Below, piece by piece: positions 24,294-33,240 of a stretch of DNA of 64,000 bases. The DNA comes from an uncultured Bacteroidales bacterium (GTDB lineage Bacteria; Bacteroidota; Bacteroidia; Bacteroidales; Bacteroidaceae). The position numbers and the translations under genes are program-made. The first letter of the stretch is position 1. Each line of letters starts with the position of its first letter. The stretch lies in assembly GCA_902776455.1 (NCBI GenBank), contig CACYQI010000001.1, positions 48,434 through 112,433 on the forward strand, in the 5' to 3' direction. Under the pieces are notes generated by a model. It saw only the letters and a program-made list of their open reading frames with translations. It was not told where the DNA came from and did no database searches.

Positions 24294-24301
24294 TACCTTT
24301 G
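24294..24301 (+). promoter_or_regulatory. -7 box for tRNA-Pro
   Basis: TACCTTTG ends 19 nt before the tRNA-Pro 5' end. Confidence 0.55.
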
Positions 24302-24320
24302 CAGCGGTTTTTAGGCCATT

Positions 24321-24393
24321 CGGAAAGTAGCGCAGTTGGTAGCGTACCACGTTCGGGACGTGGGGGTCGGGAGTTCGAGTCTCCTCTTTCCGA
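24321..24393 (+). tRNA. tRNA-Pro (CGG)
   Basis: Acceptor CGGAAAG/CTTTCCG, D-arm TAGCGCAGTTGGTAGCG, anticodon stem CCACG/CGTGG around loop TTCGGGA giving anticodon CGG, T-arm GGGAGTTCGAGTCTCC, discriminator A; CCA not encoded. It is divergent from tRNA-Phe. Confidence 0.96.
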
Positions 24394-24502
24394 CGGAAAT
24401 TAAGGGGTTAGTGGTTAGAGGTTAAGGGTAGAGAATACAAATGCCCACAGCAATCCTCTCACCTCTAACCCCTTACTTCTAACCTCCTTTTTAATCGCAT
24501 CA

Positions 24503-25027
24503 ATGGAGAACTGGTTCGCAATGCGCGTCACCTATCGGCGCGAGATGAAGGTAAAGGCAGAGATGGATGCGCTTGGCATCCAAGCCTTTGTGCCCATGCG
24601 CCGCATCATGAAGCACGGCCCACGACTGGAAAACGCAATGGAGCCTGCCATTCACAACCTCATATTCATTCATATCACAGAGGACAGGCTTCAGACGCTA
24701 AAGAAGTCGCGCCCCGAACTCCAATACATGATGCGCTGCATAGACGGGCGGATGGAGAAAATCATCGTGCCCCAGCGACAGATGGACGACTTCATGAAGG
24801 TCTGTACCACAAGTCCCGAGTTTGTGGAGATACTGCCGGCAGAGGGGATTCAGTTCAAGCCCGGACAGGAAGTGCTGGTGGTAAGCGGCCCGCTCAAGGG
24901 AGTCCGCGGCTTCTTCAAGCGCACCGAAGGCCATCGTGCTCGTAGGCTCGTGGTCAGCATCCCAGGTGCCTGCACCGCTTCCGTGCAAGTCAAAGCGGAA
25001 GAGGTGACACTAATTCACAATTCTTAA
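24503..25027 (+). CDS. UpxY-type NusG-like antiterminator (orphan)
   Basis: A 174-residue NusG paralogue. The NGN domain starts WFAMRVTYRREMKVKAEMDA with the family's FVPMRRI, and a KOW-like end has FKPGQEVLVVSGPLKGVRGF. UpxY proteins let RNA polymerase read through the long leaders of capsule operons. Here the gene is alone: the next genes are on the opposite strand, and the polysaccharide locus begins 15 kb away. It is preceded by a short inverted repeat made of GGGGTTAGTGGTTAGAGG and CCTCTAACCCCTT, in which a promoter or attenuator could lie. Acting in trans on the polysaccharide locus at 40-61 kb is inference. Confidence 0.83.
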   Translation: MENWFAMRVTYRREMKVKAEMDALGIQAFVPMRRIMKHGPRLENAMEPAIHNLIFIHITEDRLQTLKKSRPELQYMMRCIDGRMEKIIVPQRQMDDFMKVCTTSPEFVEILPAEGIQFKPGQEVLVVSGPLKGVRGFFKRTEGHRARRLVVSIPGACTASVQVKAEEVTLIHNS

Positions 25028-25056
25028 TTCACATTTTATAATTCATAATTCATAAT

Positions 25057-25143
25057 CGCTACACACAAAACTATGCGAGATATTAGGCGATGGGAATAAA
25101 CGCTACGCCCAAAGCTGTGCGAGATATTAGGCGATGGGAATAA
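25057..25143. repeat. 2 x 44-bp tandem repeat
   Basis: Two copies beginning CGCTAC at 25057 and 25101 share GCGAGATATTAGGCGATGGG; the period is exactly 44 bp. They lie between the convergent ends of the UpxY and DUF3108 genes. Confidence 0.8.
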
Positions 25144-25164
25144 TTATGAATTAAGAATTATGCC

Positions 25165-25959
25165 TCAGTGTCTCAATCCTTTGGTTTTGCTGAGGTAGGC
25201 TTTGGCTACGCCGAAGCGCAGAAAGAGGTCGAGGCGGACGGGGATGTGGTTCTCGTCGTCGGAGATATAGAAGGTGATGACTTCTTTCTCTTTGCCGGCA
25301 GGGTACTCTACAAACGAGAAGACTAGGCAACGATAGATTTTTCCATCCGACTTCATCTTGAAGTCCTCGCGTCCACGGAAGATGAGTGTGATGTCCTCCA
25401 CTTTGTGCCCGTCGGCAAGAGGCAGGCGAAACTTCTCGCCAGCTCGCATGCTTTCGACACGGAAGGAACGCGCCCGCAGCATCTGGCTCAGCATGTCGTA
25501 GATGCACTTGGGACTGTCGTATGTCTGCTCCGTCACCACTCCGTCGCGATTGCGATAGCGCTGGCGCAAGTGAGTCTTGCCGCCCGGATAGGAATACCAT
25601 ACTTCGTCCACATAGTAGCGTCCGCCCTCGTTTGCGCCCTTTCGGTAGTAGCAGGGCGACATGTCTTCTGTGACGATGCTCACCATCGTGTCGCGCATCA
25701 TGAAGAAGCGATCAAGTCGATCGCTGGTACGGGTGATGAGGTGCGCCTTGTAGGCAGGCTTGCCGTTCCAATTCGACTGAACAATCTTCATCGTAGCTGA
25801 GCCTGCATTCAGCCAGATGAACTTCCAGTTGAAGAAGAGGTCGTAGGTTAGTTCTTCGCCAGCACGGAAAGCGGTGTTCTCGGCGGAACATTGGCCGAAG
25901 GAACTCGTGGCGAAAGATAACGCGACGGCCAAAACTGCTATAAGTCGTTTGTAATTCAT
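25165..25959 (-). CDS. DUF3108 family periplasmic protein
   Basis: A 264-residue secreted protein. The signal peptide MNYKRLIAVLAVALSFATSS ends before FGQ, so ATG 25959 is preferred to a longer upstream frame. The DUF3108 domain is seen in FRAGEELTYDLFFNWKFIWLNAG, in YKAHLITRTSDRLDRFFMMRDT, and in the later ITFYISDDENHIPVRLDL. The family is beta-rich, periplasmic or outer-membrane-associated, and of unknown function. The 200-bp gap upstream holds repeated words, not a gene. Confidence 0.85.
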   Translation of the reverse strand: MNYKRLIAVLAVALSFATSSFGQCSAENTAFRAGEELTYDLFFNWKFIWLNAGSATMKIVQSNWNGKPAYKAHLITRTSDRLDRFFMMRDTMVSIVTEDMSPCYYRKGANEGGRYYVDEVWYSYPGGKTHLRQRYRNRDGVVTEQTYDSPKCIYDMLSQMLRARSFRVESMRAGEKFRLPLADGHKVEDITLIFRGREDFKMKSDGKIYRCLVFSFVEYPAGKEKEVITFYISDDENHIPVRLDLFLRFGVAKAYLSKTKGLRH

Positions 25960-26020
25960 ACGCCTGTAGCGGAGTGAAAAGTGAAAAGTTACCATCCAAT
26001 CCGCTTTCTTATATCTCACA

Positions 26021-26200
26021 CGGAAGGTTTAATATCTCACACGGAAATCACAGGAATCACAGAAATAAAATTCGTGGAGTTCGTGTAATCCGTGGTTAAG
26101 TAATAATCTCAATCCGTTCAATCTGTGGTTAAGTTATATAATCCGTAGTTAAGTAATAATCCGTTCAATCTGTGGTTACATTATTATTCATGCTGGTTCG
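26021..26200. repeat. Short-word repeat region
   Basis: ATCTCACACGGAA occurs twice near 26020-26045. AATCCGTTCAATCTGTGGTTA and related words recur three to four times between 26085 and 26180, separated by AAGTAATAATC. It lies between the start of the DUF3108 gene and the end of the lipoprotein gene; no gene is visible. Confidence 0.6.
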
Positions 26201-26220
26201 TGTCATTCGGGTGGTTTTAA

Positions 26221-28194
26221 CTATTCCGTGGATTGGGGTCTTCGCTTCTCTTCTTGTTTCTTGATTTCGCGCTCTCGGTTGCGTTGCTTGATGTCCCTCT
26301 GCTTGTCGGGCTTCTGCTTGGTTATCACCATTGGTTTCTGCCCGAGACGCGGTATGGTGAGCGGTGCCCATTCCTGCTCCACGTCCCACTTTGCCTTGAT
26401 GAAGATGGGCTTCGGGAAGTAGTACACCATTTCGGGCTGCAGGCCGCTGGCATAGTCGCCTGTGTCCCATACGCGGTCTTGGTCGCTGTCGAGGTAGCAA
26501 CGCAGGTAGTACTCGCCGGGCTTCACGAAGAAGAAGTCGGCACGCCCGTCGGAACCTGTCGGCAACTCGGCCACGCACTTGTCGCTCTTGTTCAGCAGCT
26601 GCACGACGACATGCGACGTGTCGGGCAACAGGACATGGACGAAGAGCGAGCCGTACTCTTCCTCCCCTCTGACTGTGAACTCATTCTTGATGGGTCTGCA
26701 CGAATGGCCCATTGCCCCTACCACAGCTGCGCTGTCGATGGTGAAGCGATACTGGCGTTTCTGTTCCCACTCGGCATAGAGCGTATAGGACTTCACGTCG
26801 CGGTCCGGCAAGAAAAGGAAGGGTTCGGGAATCCAAAGGGTGTCCTGCTTGATGAAGAGATGCATGCGTGTCGTATCGACGCTGACGATAGGCTGTTTGG
26901 ACGAGTAGTGCACATTCTGGTTCGGGTCGAGGCTTCCGCTAGGCTTGGCGGAGAGGTCGAGGAACTCCTTCTCGTAGGGGTTCTCTTCGGGCGGCAATGG
27001 TTCCTTCGAGCGCTTCTGCCGCTTCTCGCGTTGCTTCTGCCAGTCCTGTATGCGCTTCTCCTTTTCCTTACTGATTTTAGCCCACGTCGTCTTCGGCACT
27101 TTTTCCATCACTTCTGTATGCGGACGCAAGATGCCCAGCGAGTCGTCGGTCTCGAGGAAAGTGATTTCGAAGCGTATGGTGTCCTCGCGATGCGTGAATG
27201 CCGTGTCGGTAATCCAATAGGTGATGGTGTCGTAATGGAGCGACGCGTCAACGACGAGGCACTTCTCGTCGAAGTTCAAGCCGCGAAGGACGGGCAGCGT
27301 GTCGGCCGGAGCCGTGAAGAAGAGCGTCATGGCATCGGGATCGAGACGCTCCACCTTGAGCAGATGCTGTGCCTGTCCTGCTTCGAGGAAGACATTGAGC
27401 ACGAGGTCGTCGGGATAGTAGTGGACGTAGGGTGTGACGCGGATGGAGTCGTAGTGGGTAGAGTCGCGCCAAATGGTGTCATTGCGCATGTCCCACTTGC
27501 AGGAAGTGGTGAAGGTGTCCTTCTGGAAGGCGATGCGCTCGCTCTTCTGCGAGAAGAGGAAGTCGCCGTCCTTGTCTTCGAGGGCAAAAGCACGGTAGCG
27601 TCCCGGCTTGACGCCCTTGATGCAGAAGCGTCCGGAGCCATTCGTACGCGAGACGCGGCTGAAGGGACTCTTGTAGAGGATGGAGTCGTTGAAGAGCGAG
27701 TCGAGGGGGAAGAGGCCGACCAGCATTCCCTTGACGGGTTCCAAGTCGGATGCATTGAGCACAGCACCAGAGACTTCCATGGTGTCTATCTCGCTGCCGG
27801 TGCTGAAGCTATAGGTGTAGTTGCCCATCGGGTTGCCCTCGTTGTTGTCCACGATAGCGTCGCTGAAGTCGATGGTGTAGGTGGTGTTAGCCTTCAGCGA
27901 GTCGTAGAGCGTAATCTTCACGTTTTTGCCTTCGGCGCGTATATTGGCGGGTTCCAGTTGTGGGGGCGAGACGATGACTTTGTCGTTAGCGTTCTCGAGC
28001 TTGATAAATTCATTGAAGCGAATCCTCATCTTGCGTGTCGAGACGTCCACGGAGCGGTCGGCAGGATAGCAGGCCAGCACCTGCGGCGGTATCTCGTCGT
28101 AGATGCCGCCATCGGGAGCTCCGATGCTTGCGCAAGCCACCAAAAGGAGCAATGCCAAGCCTGCAAGTATGTGTTTTGCCTTCACTAATTTCAC
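26221..28194 (-). CDS. Ig-like domain lipoprotein
   Basis: 657 residues. The lipobox LLLLVACAS near residue 21 marks an outer-membrane or surface lipoprotein. The first domain (PPQVLACYPADRSVDVSTRK ... YTYSFSTGS) is a bacterial Ig-like Big_5 fold. Later parts resemble carboxypeptidase-regulatory beta domains (GRFCIKGVKPGRYRAFALED and FFFVKPGEYYLRCYLDSDQD). A highly charged helical segment (KEKEKRIQDWQKQREKRQKR) lies mid-protein, and the tail is Lys/Arg/Glu-rich. The start codon is GTG 28194, with GTG 28185 an alternative. The function is unknown. It is a single gene with a -7 box at 28228-28235. Confidence 0.83.
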   Translation of the reverse strand: MKLVKAKHILAGLALLLLVACASIGAPDGGIYDEIPPQVLACYPADRSVDVSTRKMRIRFNEFIKLENANDKVIVSPPQLEPANIRAEGKNVKITLYDSLKANTTYTIDFSDAIVDNNEGNPMGNYTYSFSTGSEIDTMEVSGAVLNASDLEPVKGMLVGLFPLDSLFNDSILYKSPFSRVSRTNGSGRFCIKGVKPGRYRAFALEDKDGDFLFSQKSERIAFQKDTFTTSCKWDMRNDTIWRDSTHYDSIRVTPYVHYYPDDLVLNVFLEAGQAQHLLKVERLDPDAMTLFFTAPADTLPVLRGLNFDEKCLVVDASLHYDTITYWITDTAFTHREDTIRFEITFLETDDSLGILRPHTEVMEKVPKTTWAKISKEKEKRIQDWQKQREKRQKRSKEPLPPEENPYEKEFLDLSAKPSGSLDPNQNVHYSSKQPIVSVDTTRMHLFIKQDTLWIPEPFLFLPDRDVKSYTLYAEWEQKRQYRFTIDSAAVVGAMGHSCRPIKNEFTVRGEEEYGSLFVHVLLPDTSHVVVQLLNKSDKCVAELPTGSDGRADFFFVKPGEYYLRCYLDSDQDRVWDTGDYASGLQPEMVYYFPKPIFIKAKWDVEQEWAPLTIPRLGQKPMVITKQKPDKQRDIKQRNREREIKKQEEKRRPQSTE

Positions 28195-28227
28195 TTTTAC
28201 GCTTTTACTTATTTACCTTTTCACCTG

Positions 28228-28235
28228 CAAAGGTA
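28228..28235 (-). promoter_or_regulatory. -7 box for the Ig-like lipoprotein gene
   Basis: Minus-strand TACCTTTG lies 33 nt upstream of the GTG start and fits TAnnTTTG. Confidence 0.55.
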
Positions 28236-28310
28236 CGAAAAAAAGTGATAAGGTAAAAACATGAAAAGAGGAAAAGGGGAACTTTTTCAACTCTTTAACG
28301 CTTTACTGGG

Positions 28311-28390
28311 TGCTCCTAGGCTTTCCTAGGGCCTCCTAGGCTTTCCTAGGGCCTCCTAGGCTTTCCTAGGATTTCCTAGGGTCTCCTAGG
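28311..28390. repeat. 8 x CCTAGG at exact 10-bp spacing
   Basis: Eight CCTAGG palindromes end at 28320, 28330 and so on to 28390. The four intervening bases largely alternate between CTTT and GCCT/GTCT, giving a partial 20-bp higher-order period. The array lies between the GH3 stop codon (28421) and the promoter of the lipoprotein gene. All copies face the same side of the helix. Confidence 0.9.
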
Positions 28391-28420
28391 CTTTCTCCTT
28401 TAGGCGAAGATTCCTTGCAC

Positions 28421-29926
28421 TCAATTGAGCGCAAGGACTTGCTCGATGATGTCGCGGGTGTTTGAGAGGCGCGGCACTTTGTGCTGGCCGCCGAGCTTGC
28501 CTTTCTGCTTGAGCCAGTCGTTGAAGACGCCGGGACGCGCCTTGATGAGTTCGAGCCGCTGGAGTGTGATGTCCTTGTAGCGCTTTGCCTCGTAGTCGGA
28601 GTTGAGCTGCTGGAGGGTCTCGTCGAGGATGCGGGCGAACTCGGAGAGGTCGCTTGGCGCGTGGCTGAACTCCACTACCCACTGGTGACGGCACTTGCCT
28701 TGGTCGTCCATGAAGACGGGCGCAGCTGTGTATTCCAGCACTTCCGCTCCTGTCTGATGGCAGGCTTCGGCCAGTCCTTTCTCTGCGTTATCGACGATGA
28801 GTTCCTCGCCGAAGGCGTTGATGAAGGACTTTGTTCGGCCTGTGATGATGAACTTATAGGGCTTCGTCTGCGTGAACCGTATCATGTCGCCGATGATGTA
28901 TCGCCAAAGGCCGCCTGTGGTGGAGATTACCATCGCATAGTTGCGCCCAGGCTCTACGCCCCAGAGGGGAACGACGCTGGGGTTCTCCTGGTCGAACTCG
29001 TCCATGGGGATGAACTCGTAGAACACGCCATAGTCTATCATCAGGCTCATGGCCGAGTCTGTCGGGTCGGTCTGCAGTCCAAAGAAGCCCTCGGAGGCGT
29101 TGTAGGTCTCTACGTAGTGCATCTTGGGCGAAGTGATAAGCCGCTGATACTGTTTGCGATAGGGAGTAAAGGCGACGCCGCCGTGGAAGAATACTTCCAG
29201 ATTGGGCCAGACGTCGTTGAGGTGCTGCTTGCCGCTGAGTTCCATCACTCGGTTCAGCACGGAGAGCATCCAGGAGGGTACGCCGCTCAGGTTCGTGACG
29301 TCCTTCGTCATAGCTTCGCGGGCTATGCGGTCGCGCTTTATCTCGAAGTCGCTGAGCAGGGCTGTTGACTTCTTGGGCACGCGCACTAGGTTGACGATAG
29401 GGTTGATGTTCTCGATGAGGATGGCGCTGAGGTCGCCGACGAGGCTGTGCGGCAGGTTGTAGTTGGGGGAGTGACTGCCGCCGAGAATCAAAGCTCTGCC
29501 GTCGAAGAAGCGGCTCTTCGGGTTGTCGCGCAGGTAGCAGGCCACGGAATCCGTGCCGCCAGCATAGTGCGTGTCAACGAGGCAGTCGTTGCTCACCGGG
29601 ATGAACTTGCTCTTGTCGTTGGTGGTGCCGCTCGACTTCGCGTACCATTTCACGCTGCCCGGCCAAAGGATATCCTTCTCGCCGTGCCTCATGCGGTCGA
29701 TGTAGCCCTTCAGTTCCTCGTAGGTATTGAGGGGAGTCTGGCGGACGAAGCCGTCGTAGTCGAGCGTTTTGCCATAGGCATGAGCCACGCCCCATTCCGT
29801 CTGGGAAGCCTTGTCAAGCAGATGCTTTAGTACCTTTCGCTGCATGGCCTCTGGTTCCGTTGCATAGCGTTCCAATCTCTTGCAGCGGGAAGTAAGAAGC
29901 GGACTGATAAGCTTAGTTAGCGACAT
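28421..29926 (-). CDS. GH3-family acyl-adenylate-type protein
   Basis: About 501 residues of the GH3 family, members of the adenylating superfamily. In plants GH3 enzymes conjugate amino acids to hormones; bacterial substrates are unknown. Signatures are VKWYAKSSGTTNDKSKFIPV (ATP-binding P-loop-like segment), the central ETYNASEGFFGLQ, and TGRTKSFINAFGEELI in the C-terminal region. The length fits the family. The 221-bp gap to rnc is occupied by a 22-bp tandem array. The exact first base is accurate to about one nucleotide. Confidence 0.85.
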   Translation of the reverse strand: MSLTKLISPLLTSRCKRLERYATEPEAMQRKVLKHLLDKASQTEWGVAHAYGKTLDYDGFVRQTPLNTYEELKGYIDRMRHGEKDILWPGSVKWYAKSSGTTNDKSKFIPVSNDCLVDTHYAGGTDSVACYLRDNPKSRFFDGRALILGGSHSPNYNLPHSLVGDLSAILIENINPIVNLVRVPKKSTALLSDFEIKRDRIAREAMTKDVTNLSGVPSWMLSVLNRVMELSGKQHLNDVWPNLEVFFHGGVAFTPYRKQYQRLITSPKMHYVETYNASEGFFGLQTDPTDSAMSLMIDYGVFYEFIPMDEFDQENPSVVPLWGVEPGRNYAMVISTTGGLWRYIIGDMIRFTQTKPYKFIITGRTKSFINAFGEELIVDNAEKGLAEACHQTGAEVLEYTAAPVFMDDQGKCRHQWVVEFSHAPSDLSEFARILDETLQQLNSDYEAKRYKDITLQRLELIKARPGVFNDWLKQKGKLGGQHKVPRLSNTRDIIEQVLALN

Positions 29927-30027
29927 CTTTGTTTTAATTAATTGAGATTTAACGATATAGAAACCTGTTTCTGCAGTCTCGAAGGGCGACTCGCAGGGGT
30001 GCCTTCCTACGCTTGCTGGAGCGAAGG

Positions 30028-30115
30028 CCGATGCTCCGTGGAGTGTAAGCCGATACTCCGTGGAGCGTAAGCCGATGCTCCGTGGAGTGTGAAGCGATGC
30101 TCCGTGGAGTGTAAA
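30028..30115. repeat. 4 x 22-bp CTCCGTGGAG array
   Basis: Units at 30028, 30050, 30072 and 30094 follow the pattern CCGATGCTCCGTGGAGTG plus four variable bases, with exact 22-bp spacing. It lies between rnc and the GH3 gene. Confidence 0.88.
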
Positions 30116-30147
30116 ACCGCCCCTCTTGGGTCACGTTTTTTCGCCCT

Positions 30148-30918
30148 CTACTTGACTGCTCCCGACAGCTCGTCGTGCAGGCGTCGGTCGTGCTTGAGCC
30201 GGTGCAGCACATTACGGCTTGCCTTCTGATGGCTCTCCTTTTTGGAGTAGCCTTTGCCGCGGCCGCATTCTATGCCATTGATGACTACCTTCGAGTTGAA
30301 AAGCGGCGACCCGTCGTCGCCCTTTGTCTCGTCCAGCAGGACATACTCGAGCCTGGCCTTGTGCTTCTGGCACCACTCCAGCAGCTTGCTCTTGAAGTTG
30401 ACCTCCTGATAGGCCAGCTTGTCGATGTCGATGAGGCCGCGCATTATCTTCTTCGTAATGAAGTCCTTGCAATGTCCGTAGCCCCTGTCGAGGTAGATGG
30501 CGCCAACGAGAGCTTCGAAGGCATTGCCCGCAAGGTAGCTGTTGTGCGTCTGGTTGTGCTCGTTGCGGATGAGGAGCTTGTCAAGCCCTATCTCGGTGGC
30601 CAACTTGCCGAGCGATTCGCGCTGCACTATCTTGCTGCGCGTGTTGGTCAGGAAGCCCTCGCGCTTGCGGGGGAAGTGGTGATAGACTATCTCGCCCACC
30701 ACGGCGTCGAGTATGGCATCGCCCAGGAACTCCAGGCGCTCGTTGTTGAGGGGCGTTCCCTCCTTGGCATGAGCCAGCATCGACTTGTGCATCAGCGCCT
30801 CCTGGTAGAGGCTTATCCTGTGCGGATAGAAGCCCAGCATATTACGAAAAGCGCGATAAAGTCCCTTGTCCTTGCGGAAAGGAAGCCTTATCGCGTCTAT
30901 AAGGTTAGTGGCAAACAC
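30148..30918 (-). CDS. rnc: Ribonuclease III
   Basis: 256 residues. The endonuclease domain carries the NNERLEFLGDAILDAVVGE signature with its metal-binding Glu and Asp, and downstream AGNAFEALVGAIYLDRG. The C-terminal double-stranded RNA-binding domain contains INGIECGRGKGYSKKESHQK. It processes rRNA precursors and other duplex RNAs. A GTG start at 30918 lies 4 bp after the fabF stop, so translation is likely coupled. The order acpP-fabF-rnc is conserved in Bacteroidales. Confidence 0.95.
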   Translation of the reverse strand: MFATNLIDAIRLPFRKDKGLYRAFRNMLGFYPHRISLYQEALMHKSMLAHAKEGTPLNNERLEFLGDAILDAVVGEIVYHHFPRKREGFLTNTRSKIVQRESLGKLATEIGLDKLLIRNEHNQTHNSYLAGNAFEALVGAIYLDRGYGHCKDFITKKIMRGLIDIDKLAYQEVNFKSKLLEWCQKHKARLEYVLLDETKGDDGSPLFNSKVVINGIECGRGKGYSKKESHQKASRNVLHRLKHDRRLHDELSGAVK

Positions 30919-30922
30919 GGCC

Positions 30923-32188
30923 CTATTCTACATATTTCTTGAAGACAACGCAGGCGTTGTGACCACCGAAGCCAAACGTATTGCTCAAGGCTGCCCTTAC
31001 CGTGCGCTTCTGAGCCTGCCCGAAGGTGAAGTTCAGTTTATAGTCAATCTCGGGGTCTTCGTCGCCCTCCTCGTGATTGATCGTCGGAGGCACAATGTCC
31101 TGATTGACCGACATCACACTGGCCATTGCCTCGATGGCACCGGCAGCACCCAGCAGATGGCCCGTCATGGACTTCGTACTGCTGATGTTAAGCTCGTAGG
31201 CATGCTGTCCGAAGACTGCCTGGATAGCCTTGCATTCGCTGATGTCGCCCACCTTCGTCGATGTGCCATGAACGTTGATGTAGTCAATGTCATCGGGCTG
31301 AAAGGCTGCATCCTCAAGTGCATTCTGCATGACGAGAATGGCTCCGAGACCCTCGGGATGCGAGGCTGTGATGTGATAGGCATCGGCACTCATGCCGGCA
31401 CCTGCCATCTCGGCATAGATCTTCGCACCGCGAGCCTTGGCATGCTCCAGTTCCTCAAGCACGAGAACTGCGCTGCCCTCGGCAATGACGAAGCCGTCGC
31501 GACTGGCACTGAAAGGCCGGCTGGCTGTTTCGGGACTATCGTTGCGCGTGCTCAGAGCATGCATGGCAGTGAACCCGCCCACACCCGAAGGAGTGATGGC
31601 TGCCTCGGCACCACCGCTCACGATGACATCTGCCTTACCCAAACGGATGAGGTTGAAAGCATCGGCAAGCGCGTTGGTCGAAGAAGCACAGGCACTCGAG
31701 GTGATGAAGTTGGGGCCGTGGAACCCGTACTTCATGCTGATCTGGCCGGCACAGATGTCGGCTATCATCTTAGGCACAAAGAACGGATTGAACTTGGGAC
31801 CGAGCGTCTCGCCTGTCTTGGCATAGTTCGACACCTCTTCCTCGTAGGTCTTCATGCCGCCGATACCGACACCCATCACCACACCCACGCGGTTCTTGTC
31901 CACCTTCTCCAGGTCCATCGCGCTGTCATCCACAGCCATAATGGCAGCAGCCAGCGCGTACTGGCAGTAGGGGTCCATCTTGCGTGCTTCCTTGCGGTCG
32001 ATGAATTGCTCGGGGTCGAAACCTTTGACCTCGCAGGCAAACTGCGACTTGAACTTGGAGGCATCGAAATGAGTAATAGGTGCAGCACCGCTCACGCCCG
32101 CAAGCATGTTCTGCCACGTCTCAGCAGCTGTGTTGCCCAAAGGCGTAACGGCACCCAGTCCTGTTACTACAACTCTTTTCAGTTCCAT
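30923..32188 (-). CDS. fabF: Beta-ketoacyl-ACP synthase II
   Basis: 421 residues of the thiolase fold. It elongates acyl-ACP with malonyl-ACP in fatty acid synthesis. The active-site Cys is in SSACASSTNALADA, and the two His are in NVHGTSTKVGD and KSMTGHLLGAAGA. RRVVVTGLGAVTPLG-like sequence opens the protein. It lies 256 bp after acpP; that gap contains short hairpins (for example AAGCCAGAGGTCTGGCTT near 32341) and no gene. Confidence 0.96.
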   Translation of the reverse strand: MELKRVVVTGLGAVTPLGNTAAETWQNMLAGVSGAAPITHFDASKFKSQFACEVKGFDPEQFIDRKEARKMDPYCQYALAAAIMAVDDSAMDLEKVDKNRVGVVMGVGIGGMKTYEEEVSNYAKTGETLGPKFNPFFVPKMIADICAGQISMKYGFHGPNFITSSACASSTNALADAFNLIRLGKADVIVSGGAEAAITPSGVGGFTAMHALSTRNDSPETASRPFSASRDGFVIAEGSAVLVLEELEHAKARGAKIYAEMAGAGMSADAYHITASHPEGLGAILVMQNALEDAAFQPDDIDYINVHGTSTKVGDISECKAIQAVFGQHAYELNISSTKSMTGHLLGAAGAIEAMASVMSVNQDIVPPTINHEEGDEDPEIDYKLNFTFGQAQKRTVRAALSNTFGFGGHNACVVFKKYVE

Positions 32189-32444
32189 ATTAATTCACTG
32201 AAGTTTCGGAAGTTAAAATGGAAGTTAAAGTGGAAGTAAACTCGCTACGCTTGTGGAAGTTATAAAAGGACAATACCATATAGGCAGACAGCATCCAAAG
32301 CTATCGTCCTGCCAGCATCTTCGGCTGACGCCTCAGGCGGCAAGCCAGAGGTCTGGCTTTACTTCCTGCGCGAAGCGCTTAACTCCCTATTTAACTTCAT
32401 CCTATAACTCCCAAAACTTAAATTATGAATTGTGAATTGTTTGC

Positions 32445-32678
32445 TTACTTGTTTGCTTCGATGAAAGCAATAGCATCAGCAACGGTAGAGATCTTCTCTG
32501 CCTGATCGTCGGGAATGGTGATTTCGAATGCGTTCTCGAATGCCATAATCAGCTCAACGGTATCCAAAGAATCGGCACCAAGGTCGTTGGTGAAAGATGC
32601 TTCGGGAGTAACGTCTGCTTCATCTACACCCAACTTGTCAACAATAATCTCTTTTACTTTAGCTTCAATTTCTGACAT
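32445..32678 (-). CDS. acpP: Acyl carrier protein
   Basis: 77 residues, acidic, four-helix. The phosphopantetheine attachment Ser lies in [16 protein letters not shown]. The N-terminal [16 protein letters not shown] and the tail [11 protein letters not shown] are typical. It carries acyl intermediates for FabF and the other FAS II enzymes in the cytoplasm. It is the first gene of the acpP-fabF-rnc run. Confidence 0.97.
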   Translation of the reverse strand: MSEIEAKVKEIIVDKLGVDEADVTPEASFTNDLGADSLDTVELIMAFENAFEITIPDDQAEKISTVADAIAFIEANK

Positions 32679-32940
32679 AACTTTATAAATTAACTATTTA
32701 ACTGTTTGTTTTTCTGCTTCTTCACTGCCTTAACAAGGCGTTTTTTAGCTTTTTGCGGTGCAAAGTAACTACATTTTGAGCAATTATGCAATAGAAGAAC
32801 AGAAAAATATCTCCTATTTTGCACAAAAACGTCTAATATGTGCACAAAAGGGGCCTCTTGTGCAATGATTTCGTTCCTGCTTTTATGTTAGCTCGCGGTT
32901 TAGGGGGCGGGAGCAAGCAGATACTGCCGTCGGGCAGCAA

Positions 32941-33240
32941 GAACTATCCTCTTGCTCCTTGCCCCCTGCCCCTTTCTTATCATTCCTCATGCACCTTGCT
33001 CCTTGCCCCTTGCCCCTTAGAAACTATTCCTCTTGCCCCTTGCTCCTTGCCCCCTGCCCCTTTCCTATCATTCCTCTTGCACCTTGCTCCTTGCCCCCTG
33101 CTCCTTTCTTATCATTCCTCTTGCCCCTTGCTCCTTGCCCCTTGCTCCTTTCTTATCATTCCTCTTGCCCCTTGCTCCTTGCCCCTTGCTCCTTTCTTAT
33201 CATTCCTCTTGCCCCCTGCTCCTTGCCCCTTGCTCCTTTC
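32941..33240. repeat. 44-bp tandem repeat array (about 7 units)
   Basis: Units anchored on TTTCTTATCATTCCTCTTGC start at 32973, 33061, 33105, 33149 and 33193. A variant unit is at 33017 and a degenerate one lies before 32973. Spacing is exactly 44 bp. The filler is CCCCTTGCTCCTTG-like, giving strong pyrimidine bias on this strand. Because 44 is not a multiple of three, all three plus frames stay open; this is not a gene. The array lies upstream of priA. The rest of 32700-33374 shows only promoter-like sequence near the end. Confidence 0.9.

Noticed and set aside
26233-28188. 651-codon plus-strand frame
   Set aside because: It exactly mirrors the Ig-like lipoprotein, which has a lipobox, domains and a promoter.
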